Source: Chloroflexota bacterium (GTDB lineage: Bacteria; Chloroflexota; Anaerolineae; Anaerolineales; E44-bin32). Taken from it: a stretch of 6,915 nt of DNA. Made by a program: the position numbers and the translations under genes. The notes under the pieces are model-generated. The model was not told the origin of the DNA. It saw only the letters and a program-made list of their open reading frames with translations, and did no database searches. The stretch covers positions 1 through 6,915 of the forward strand of contig JAPLGR010000185.1 in assembly GCA_026390045.1 (NCBI GenBank). Reading direction: 5' to 3'. Below are positions 1 to 4,694 of the stretch, piece after piece (positions within the stretch are counted from its first letter, which is position 1; every line of letters begins with the position of its first letter).

Positions 1-972
1 GACGTAGAGACCGGAGAAGCCGTAGACCTTGGTCAGGCAGATCTGCAGGATGGGGAGATAGCCTTGCAGCCATTCCTGCTGATCAATGACCAGGCCCGTC
101 CAGCCCCCCTGGATGGCCGCGATGGTCGCCGGGGAGAGGTCGAACCCAGCGATCTGGATGTCGCCTGGGTTCTTGCCGGCGGCCTTCATATAGGTCTCCG
201 CCGTAGCGGTCAGGCCGCCGTGGTCCGTCACCACCAGCTTGACATCGGGGTGAGAGGAGACGTAGGCGGAGAAGGTGGGGGCGCCAGCCACGGGGTCGGC
301 GTTGGTCGCATCGTCGATGGGGATATAGTCCACAGTCACGCCGGCTGCCTCGAGTGCGTCGATCACACCCTTGGTCCTCAACCCTCGGGTAGGCTGCTCG
401 AGCAAGCCCCAGACCATGGCGAGGTCGCCGCTCTTGAGACCGAAGCGCTTGGCAGCTTCAGCCCCCAGCGCCTGGCCAGCCGTGTAGTTGGAGGCGCCGA
501 CATAGCCGAAACCGGCAGCGGCGTACTTCTCGATCATCAGGGGCAGCTCGGTGTTCTGGCTGGTGACGATGATGCCCTTGGATTCCGCATCCTCGATTAG
601 CGGATCGAAGGCTTCGTCAGCCGGATGCCCCATCACTGCGATGCCGTCCGGTTTTGTGGCGGCAGACTCTTGGAACTGCTGCATCATCTTCTGGGGATCC
701 CAGTCCGACCAGACGTACGCCACGGAGGGACCCAGGTCCTCTTCGGCTTGCACGGCGCCGTTGTAGACGTTAACGGCAAAGACGCCGCCCTCCGGTCCGC
801 CAGGGAAGAACACGATCTTCACGTCGCTGCACCACTTAGTTCCAGCCGCGGCGGCCGGCGGTTGCGCAGCCGCTGGTGTTGCCGCGGCGCCACCGCACCC
901 CGCCACGAGCGTCGACAGCACAAGGATGAGCCCGACGAGGGTGCTCATCCTGTGCAGAGTCCGCGTGTCCAT
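1..972 (-). CDS. Sugar-type ABC transporter substrate-binding lipoprotein (RbsB/Peripla_BP_4 family), C-terminus cut by window edge
   Basis: This is a membrane-anchored binding protein that would capture a small solute, probably a sugar, outside the cytoplasmic membrane and deliver it to an ABC permease. The 324 residues visible begin with a lipoprotein signal: basic MDTRTLHR, a hydrophobic stretch at about 11-22, then a VAGC lipobox with Cys26 as the predicted lipidated residue. An Ala/Pro-rich linker follows (about 28-44). The fold begins with KIVFFPGG (52-59). Family signs include QFQESAATKPDGIAV (99-113), GYVGASNYTAG (156-166) and the C-terminal-lobe pattern IAGFDLSPATIAAIQGG then VIDQQEWLQGY (274-305), typical of ribose-like periplasmic binding proteins. 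The start at 972 is fixed by AGGAGG five bases upstream (978-983). No stop occurs before position 1, so perhaps 20-60 residues are missing. The ligand cannot be told from sequence. The transporter's other subunits are not in the window and may lie to the left. Confidence 0.9.
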   Translation of the reverse strand, partial: MDTRTLHRMSTLVGLILVLSTLVAGCGGAAATPAAAQPPAAAAGTKWCSDVKIVFFPGGPEGGVFAVNVYNGAVQAEEDLGPSVAYVWSDWDPQKMMQQFQESAATKPDGIAVMGHPADEAFDPLIEDAESKGIIVTSQNTELPLMIEKYAAAGFGYVGASNYTAGQALGAEAAKRFGLKSGDLAMVWGLLEQPTRGLRTKGVIDALEAAGVTVDYIPIDDATNADPVAGAPTFSAYVSSHPDVKLVVTDHGGLTATAETYMKAAGKNPGDIQIAGFDLSPATIAAIQGGWTGLVIDQQEWLQGYLPILQICLTKVYGFSGLYV

Positions 973-1377
973 CTTATCCTCCTCGTGCTTTCGCTTGGGA
1001 TCCTTGCATGGCCCCCGCATCGCTTGGCCGGGGAATGCCCGATCGGTCCGCAATGGATGGGAATCTTCAGTCTCAGGTTCGGGGGCACACCAAGAAGCTC
1101 AGGGCTCGGGGCGGAGACGGGGATTGGAGGGAAAGCCAACAGACCGTTTCGCCCGCGACGATCGCCTTCCTCGGCGTGACTCGCCTTGAAGGGAGCCCGG
1201 CGCCTACATGGGTGGCCTCCTGGCACCTCCTTCGACCTGCGAGCGAGACGAAGGGGGGTCTCCGTTCTGCGCAGGTCCCTGGAATCGGGAAGCTTGATCG
1301 CCTGTCAGCGAGGCGTGAGCCCGATCTGCCCCGGCGCACGCCATTTCTCTGTGAACGCTAACATTGTGGCGCGGTTT
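973..1377. other. Gene-free spacer between the DUF169 frame and the lipoprotein gene
   Basis: This is about 400 bases of GC-rich DNA. Short open frames exist on both strands, but their translations are Arg/Pro/Ser-rich, overlap one another and match no family I recognise. The stretch should hold the leader and promoter of the lipoprotein gene, apart from its ribosome binding site. I could not identify a convincing promoter or operator. A weak CGCCT/AGGCG inverted repeat lies around 1300-1316 but is too short to call. Confidence 0.5.
978..983 (-). promoter_or_regulatory. Ribosome binding site of the binding lipoprotein
   Basis: On the minus strand AGGAGG stands five bases before the ATG at 972. 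It decides the start and puts the signal peptide at the exact N-terminus. No convincing -35/-10 pair could be read further upstream. Confidence 0.8.
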
Positions 1378-1915
1378 CTAGGTGCGAGTCAAGAGGATTG
1401 AGCCATCGAATCGCGCGGCCGGCTGACATGGCAACGCGGCACACCCCTCCACCATCCCCCAACGCAAGCGTATTCTTGATAAATACGGGAGGACTGCTCG
1501 GGAAACGAGACGTCGAGCGCGGCCATGCCCCCATCGTGCACGTGCCCTCCGTCCCGGCGACGCCCCGACGAAAATTGCTCGGAAGCATCCTTCCGCAATC
1601 CCTACGCGTGTAGGACCAACCCCCTGGCGCGTCCCAGCGCGCATTGTCTCGGACGTTGCCCGGCCGATCGGAGCAGGACCCGCGGCCTGGGCAGCGCGGA
1701 GGAGCAGGGCCGTCGCCCGGTATCCGTCCCCTGTCGGGGCGGCTGTCATTCCTGCCCATCCTGGCCAGGGGTCGCGCAGCAAAGACATCAGCATCTCCAA
1801 TGGGCTGGTGTGAGGCAGTGGATGCAGGATGGGGCCCGGAATGCCAGAGGTGCAGTACGTGTACGCCGATGGGATCAGCACATGTCGAGCGGATGATCGG
1901 CTGGCCGGCGGGCAA
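1378..1915 (-). other. Probable non-coding run-on of the DUF169 reading frame
   Basis: Past residue 250 the translation loses every family motif and becomes a random-looking mix rich in Arg, Pro, Ala and Gly. Other frames, including one on the minus strand at 1358-1915 and ones on the plus strand at 1525-1896 and 1644-1958, are equally open here, as expected of GC-rich DNA with few stop triplets. No frame matches a family I know. A bulged GC stem (CCG, T bulge, CCCC; loop TGTC; GGGGCGG) lies at 1724-1742. It could be a hairpin downstream of the true DUF169 end, but it has no T-tract. Confidence 0.5.
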
Positions 1916-2664
1916 GGTGCCTCCAGCCGACTTCGGACAGAACCCCAGGACCCCGTGATGAGGAAGCTTTCGTCCATGTTGCGCACCATGCGCTCGAATC
2001 GCACTATGGGAACCGTGAAGGTCAGCCGGTCAGCAGGCACGCATGGACGCGCCGACACATCGAACATCCCCAGTACGCACCTCGGGTTCTCGGACCTCGC
2101 CTCCAAGAACGGGTAGCTGATGATCGACGCACACCCGGATCCCATGGGCGCCATGACCTGGTTGGGATCAGCAGAGTCGTAGTTCGCCAGAGTGAAGAGC
2201 CCCGAGAGGATGTCCGGCGTGGCAAAGAAGATGACCGCCAGGGGAGATTCTCTCTCGGCAAGCTTGTCCCAGCGCTTGAAGACGAGATAGCTGTCGGGTG
2301 CGTCGAACGCCGGGTGGGCCTCCAGGTACTCTCGAACGAGCTCAGGAGACTTCTTGTAGCGCTCGCCTTCCATCTCTCCTGGAATCCCGCAGGACAGGAA
2401 GTACTCGAAGTTGGGGCGGAGCGTCTGTGAGAAGCCGGTGTATCGCTTGCCGCCCGCACAACCCGGAGTCGTCTCCTCGTAGACGAACGGGTAGCCCTCC
2501 CGGACTCGGCTCAGATTGCCAATCAGACAGCGATGCGTGTAGGCAGTGGCGGCCCTGTCCGCTTCCGAGACGCGGTCAACGTAAAAGTAGCCTATCGGAA
2601 GGTCCTGATCACCGAAGTACTTCTTCCATCGAGAAAGGAAGAAAGCACTGAGTGAAGCATCCAT
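1378..2664 (-). CDS. DUF169 (COG2043) family protein; only the first ~250 codons look genuine
   Basis: Residues about 25-250 have the pattern of DUF169 proteins, a family of unknown function with conserved cysteines. The marks are PGCAGGKRYTGF (Cys69), FFATPDILSGLFTLANYD (146-163), PMGSGCASIISYP (Cys178), CVPADRLTFTVPIVRFERM (Cys208) and the closing DESFLITGSW (231-240). These fit a cytoplasmic, possibly metal- or cofactor-binding protein; no signal peptide or membrane helix is seen. The start at 2664 is supported by AGGAGGGGAG on the minus strand (2673-2682), whose 3' GGAG lies 8 bases from the ATG. Family members usually end soon after the position of residue 240-250. Here the frame continues to a TAG at 1378-1380, adding about 178 residues of Arg/Pro/Ala-rich, low-plausibility sequence. 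The true 3' end is therefore doubtful: a one-base shift near the end of the conserved part would reach a TGA at 1875-1877 and give about 263 residues. The gene lies 233 bases downstream of the AbfD-like gene on the same strand. Confidence 0.72.
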   Translation of the reverse strand: MDASLSAFFLSRWKKYFGDQDLPIGYFYVDRVSEADRAATAYTHRCLIGNLSRVREGYPFVYEETTPGCAGGKRYTGFSQTLRPNFEYFLSCGIPGEMEGERYKKSPELVREYLEAHPAFDAPDSYLVFKRWDKLAERESPLAVIFFATPDILSGLFTLANYDSADPNQVMAPMGSGCASIISYPFLEARSENPRCVLGMFDVSARPCVPADRLTFTVPIVRFERMVRNMDESFLITGSWGSVRSRLEAPCPPASRSSARHVLIPSAYTYCTSGIPGPILHPLPHTSPLEMLMSLLRDPWPGWAGMTAAPTGDGYRATALLLRAAQAAGPAPIGRATSETMRAGTRQGVGPTRVGIAEGCFRAIFVGASPGRRARARWGHGRARRLVSRAVLPYLSRIRLRWGMVEGCAALPCQPAARFDGSILLTRT

Positions 2665-2897
2665 GGCCGAGACTCCCCTCCTCGAAAGCCCTCAATCGAT
2701 CAGCGAGAAAGCCCCCGACAACTGACTGCCAGCCTTCCTGACCGTCGACTCTACCCCTCCCCGCCTGCGGCGTTCTCCTCAGTCGCGCCACAGCCGGCCA
2801 GATCGCAAGCTGTTGGATTGACAGCCCCTCGGACTCTATCGCGGTGCCCGCGATATTCCCGTTGGCCGACCAGGTCTAGCCACGGACCCTTCCAGCA
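2665..2897. other. Spacer between the AbfD-like gene and the DUF169 gene
   Basis: This stretch has no coding potential I can support. It holds the DUF169 ribosome binding site (2673-2682) and a short perfect hairpin (2837-2855). At 233 bases it is long for a co-translated operon, so DUF169 may have its own promoter. None was recognisable. Confidence 0.5.
2837..2855 (-). terminator. Small perfect hairpin 43 bases after the AbfD-like stop codon
   Basis: TATCGCGG (2837-2844), loop TGC, CCGCGATA (2848-2855) form a perfect 8-bp stem with a 3-base loop. It sits where a transcript of the AbfD-like gene would end or be attenuated. No T-run follows on the minus strand, so intrinsic termination is not established. 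It could equally be an operator for the DUF169 gene or an mRNA-stabilising stem. Confidence 0.3.
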
Positions 2898-3722
2898 TCA
2901 CAGGTCGATCCTGGCCGCCCGCTTCGCCATCGCCTTGCGGCTCTCAAGGTCGTAGCTCCTGAAGATGGCCTTGCGCTCCGCCTCCGGCGACCCGCCGCCG
3001 TGCACGCTGGCCACCATCAGCAGCCCGGCATACTTGGAGGCGGTCAAGTCCTCGATCAGCCGGAAGCATCGCACCCGGTCGTCGATGGCGACGGCAGCCG
3101 GTCCGGCCAGGTACTTCTTCAGATACCCACCCACCTCCGGGCTGCGATAGTCTTCTTCGGAGGGCATGGTCACCACCAGGCCTCCGGCCAGGTCCTGCAG
3201 CAAGGCGATCTCATGATGCAGATTGGTGCCGGCGTAGTACTTGCCGACGTTCGCGTACACCAGATCGGGCAGATAGGTCCCGGAGGTCATCGGCTGGCCC
3301 CTGAGTGAGGCCGCCAGGCCGCAGGCGTGAACGAGCTCGGCGGTGATCATGAACTCGGTCAGCTTCTCGCGAACGTGGTTCGCCTTCTCGATGCCGTTGT
3401 ACTCGGCCACGAGTGCCGCCGCCCCGAGCAGCAGATCGGAGATTGCCGGCTTGCACCCGCAGTAGGAATGGCGGTGGTAGGTGGCGAAGGTCTCCGCCAG
3501 GTAGCCCGCCAGCTGCCATTCCCCGCACAGGAAGACGCGCTCCCACGGCACGAAGACGTCGTCGAAGATGGTCAGCGACTCGACGCTGGCAAAGCGCGAG
3601 CTGACCGGGGAGGCCATCTCCCGTTTGACCGCCGGCGCCGCCCCGCGGCAGATCATGGTGATCCCCGGCGCGTCGGCCGGGATCGCAAAGGCGACGGCGT
3701 AGTCGGTGTCCTCCTCGCGCAT
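2898..3722 (-). CDS. C-terminal fragment of the AbfD-like enzyme
   Basis: This is the remainder of the same protein. The first in-frame ATG after the amber codon is at 3722 (codon 204), giving 274 residues. Conserved family sequence already resumes at codon 193 (AHEIIVLPTRDM), so 3722 is probably not a natural start, and no clear ribosome binding site precedes it. The fragment carries the central flavin-binding strands (SLTIFDDVFVPWERVFLCGEW, 252-272), the His286 and Cys293 cluster ligands in YHRHSYCGCK, and the C-terminal helical bundle to IDL. Cys291 replaces the Gly found at this point in the Clostridium enzyme. It would be inactive without the N-terminal half. Confidence 0.75.
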   Translation of the reverse strand: MREEDTDYAVAFAIPADAPGITMICRGAAPAVKREMASPVSSRFASVESLTIFDDVFVPWERVFLCGEWQLAGYLAETFATYHRHSYCGCKPAISDLLLGAAALVAEYNGIEKANHVREKLTEFMITAELVHACGLAASLRGQPMTSGTYLPDLVYANVGKYYAGTNLHHEIALLQDLAGGLVVTMPSEEDYRSPEVGGYLKKYLAGPAAVAIDDRVRCFRLIEDLTASKYAGLLMVASVHGGGSPEAERKAIFRSYDLESRKAMAKRAARIDL

Positions 3723-3755
3723 GTCACGCGTCGGCAGGACGATGATCTCGTGCGC

Positions 3756-3758
3756 CTA
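3756..3758 (-). other. In-frame amber (TAG) codon inside the AbfD-like gene
   Basis: The minus strand reads Ala-Pro-TAG-Ala-His-Glu, with strong family similarity on both sides in the same frame and no change of spacing. It aligns with a non-ligand Asn in the segment SINSHE of the Clostridium enzyme. Codons one base away include CAG, AAG, GAG, TAC/TAT, TGG, TCG and TTG. There is no frameshift around it. Confidence 0.9.
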
Positions 3759-4331
3759 GGGCGCCAGCGTGTTGTGCGCCTTGGCGCCGCGCACCACGAT
3801 GCCGTCCGGCTTCTTCTCGACGACGTGCAGGTACAGGTCCGCATCCGCCTGCTCGTGCGGCCGCAGCGATCGGTCCCCCTTGACGTCGGTCATGGCCGCG
3901 TTCCCCACCAAGTCATTCTCCTGGAAGTACTTGAGGTATTCCAACAGCCGCGGGTAGTACTGCGTCCCGAACATGCCGTCCGCATGGTGGGTGATGATTG
4001 ACAGGGCATTGAGGGCGTCCACACCCATGCAGCGCTGAATGCAGCCCGTTGCCCGGCAGTACAGGCGGGTCATTTCGACCTTCTTCTGCAGGTCCTGCGG
4101 GCTCTGGTGGATGTGGGTGAACCGGTTGATGGTCTTCCCGGTCAGGTGCGACGTGGCAGTGACCATCTCCTGATGATCCGCCATCTGCGGCCACTCGTAA
4201 GTCATTCGGACGATGTTGACCCCGGGGACGATCTGGGGATGCTCCCACGGCTTCTCGACCTTCTGGCCGTTCATCCAGACGTTGTGCTTCATGGCCGCCA
4301 GGCTGGCGACGTACTCCTGAGGGGTCTTCAT
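3756..4331 (-). CDS. N-terminal fragment of the AbfD-like enzyme, ending at the amber codon
   Basis: This is the 191-residue product expected if TAG acts as a stop. It holds the N-terminal helical domain with two of the four presumed iron-sulfur ligands in TGCIQRCMGVDALNAL (Cys97, Cys101) and an extra nearby Cys92. It ends just after the conserved RGAKAH segment, which in this family borders the flavin/substrate site. It lacks His286, Cys293 and the C-terminal domain, so alone it could not build the cluster. The frame is open upstream to 4559, but the added residues match nothing and the ribosome binding site sits before 4331, so the shorter start was chosen. Confidence 0.75.
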   Translation of the reverse strand: MKTPQEYVASLAAMKHNVWMNGQKVEKPWEHPQIVPGVNIVRMTYEWPQMADHQEMVTATSHLTGKTINRFTHIHQSPQDLQKKVEMTRLYCRATGCIQRCMGVDALNALSIITHHADGMFGTQYYPRLLEYLKYFQENDLVGNAAMTDVKGDRSLRPHEQADADLYLHVVEKKPDGIVVRGAKAHNTLAP

Positions 4332-4339
4332 GGCAGGGA

Positions 4340-4344
4340 CTCCT
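4340..4344 (-). promoter_or_regulatory. Ribosome binding site of the AbfD-like gene
   Basis: AGGAG on the minus strand lies 8 bases before the ATG at 4331. It selects the start that matches the family N-terminus (MKTPQEYVASL) over the open upstream extension. Confidence 0.7.
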
Positions 4345-4682
4345 GAAATGCGGACTTGGCCGCCGACGCGGTGCCGGAAGACAAGGGAGACCGCTCTGAC
4401 CCCCGAAGCTGTCCGGCATCGACAGGATGGCAGCTCGGCATACCCCATCATAGAACGGATGCCGAAGCCCGCGCCATTCGACCCGGCCGCCCAGGGCATG
4501 CTCAAGCGCCTGCGGCCGCGAGGTGATGCAGGTGCCGCCGGTGGCTCCACGCCCCTCAAGGAGGCACGACCGGGGCACTTCCGGTTCAGTTACGCCGCGA
4601 TTGAGGCGCAGCCCCAATAGCGGGCTGGCGGTTCTTGCCCTATCATTAGGAGGCGTTGTCCCCGCTCTCCACCCCATTCACC

Positions 4683-4689
4683 AAGGAGG
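4683..4689 (+). promoter_or_regulatory. Ribosome binding site deciding the peptidase start
   Basis: AAGGAGG ends five bases before the ATG at 4695. An in-frame TTG at 4656 would lengthen the protein by 13 residues, but the nearest AGGAGG is only two bases from it, too close to work. The 4695 start also puts the basic TRKRSRS cluster directly before the first membrane helix. Confidence 0.85.
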
Positions 4690-4694
4690 CTGCA

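Larger units (their letters stand above)
2898..4331 (-). pseudogene. abfD: 4-hydroxybutyryl-CoA dehydratase-like gene (AbfD / HpaB family) interrupted by an in-frame TAG
   Basis: Reading through one amber codon gives a 477-codon protein collinear end to end with 4-hydroxybutyryl-CoA dehydratase/vinylacetyl-CoA isomerase (about 490 residues). That flavin and [4Fe-4S] enzyme dehydrates 4-hydroxybutyryl-CoA to crotonyl-CoA. Matching blocks include GKTINRFTHIHQS (65-77), LEYLKYFQENDL (130-141), AMTDVKGDRSL (146-156), DGIVVRGAKAH (176-186), LAGGLVVTMPSE and HGGGSPEAER. All four cluster ligands known from the Clostridium enzyme (Cys99, Cys103, His292, Cys299) have counterparts: Cys97, Cys101, His286 and Cys293. 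The interruption is TAG at 3756-3758 (codon 192); the frame is otherwise intact to the TGA at 2898-2900. The start at 4331 matches the family N-terminus and has AGGAG 8 bases upstream. Explanations are a recent nonsense mutation, a base-call error, or amber readthrough. Related HpaB-type hydroxylases are the main alternative, but the ligand set favours a dehydratase type. The true substrate is unproven. Confidence 0.85.
4332..4694. other. Divergent intergenic region between the AbfD-like and peptidase genes
   Basis: Both flanking genes are transcribed away from this region, so it should contain two promoters. On the minus strand TATGAT (4447-4452) and on the plus strand TATCAT (4641-4646) resemble -10 boxes. 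Neither has a recognisable -35 hexamer at 16-18 bases, so they are candidates only. A TAGGAGG at 4647-4653 is a spare Shine-Dalgarno-like site. A plus-strand frame (4330-4620) and minus-strand frames here give no recognisable protein. Confidence 0.5.

Noticed and set aside
64..1179. Plus-strand open frames opposite the binding lipoprotein
   Set aside because: The minus strand encodes a clear lipoprotein across most of this stretch; the plus-strand translations show no family features.
3327..4001. Plus-strand frame of 224 codons across the amber codon of the AbfD-like gene
   Set aside because: It is antisense to strongly conserved enzyme sequence and looks like a shadow of GC-rich codons, not an overlapping gene.
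4332..4559. Upstream extension of the AbfD-like frame on the minus strand
   Set aside because: The added residues are Arg/Pro-rich and match nothing; the family N-terminus and the ribosome binding site both point to 4331.
4455..4620. Plus-strand frame ending GHFRFSYAAIEAQPQ, faintly like an aminotransferase C-terminus
   Set aside because: The similarity covers about ten residues only, nothing upstream supports it, and it has no ribosome binding site. Chance is more likely.
4656..4694. TTG start at 4656 adding 13 residues to the peptidase
   Set aside because: The only Shine-Dalgarno-like site before it is two bases away, while AAGGAGG sits five bases before the ATG at 4695, where a basic N-terminus leads straight into the first membrane helix.
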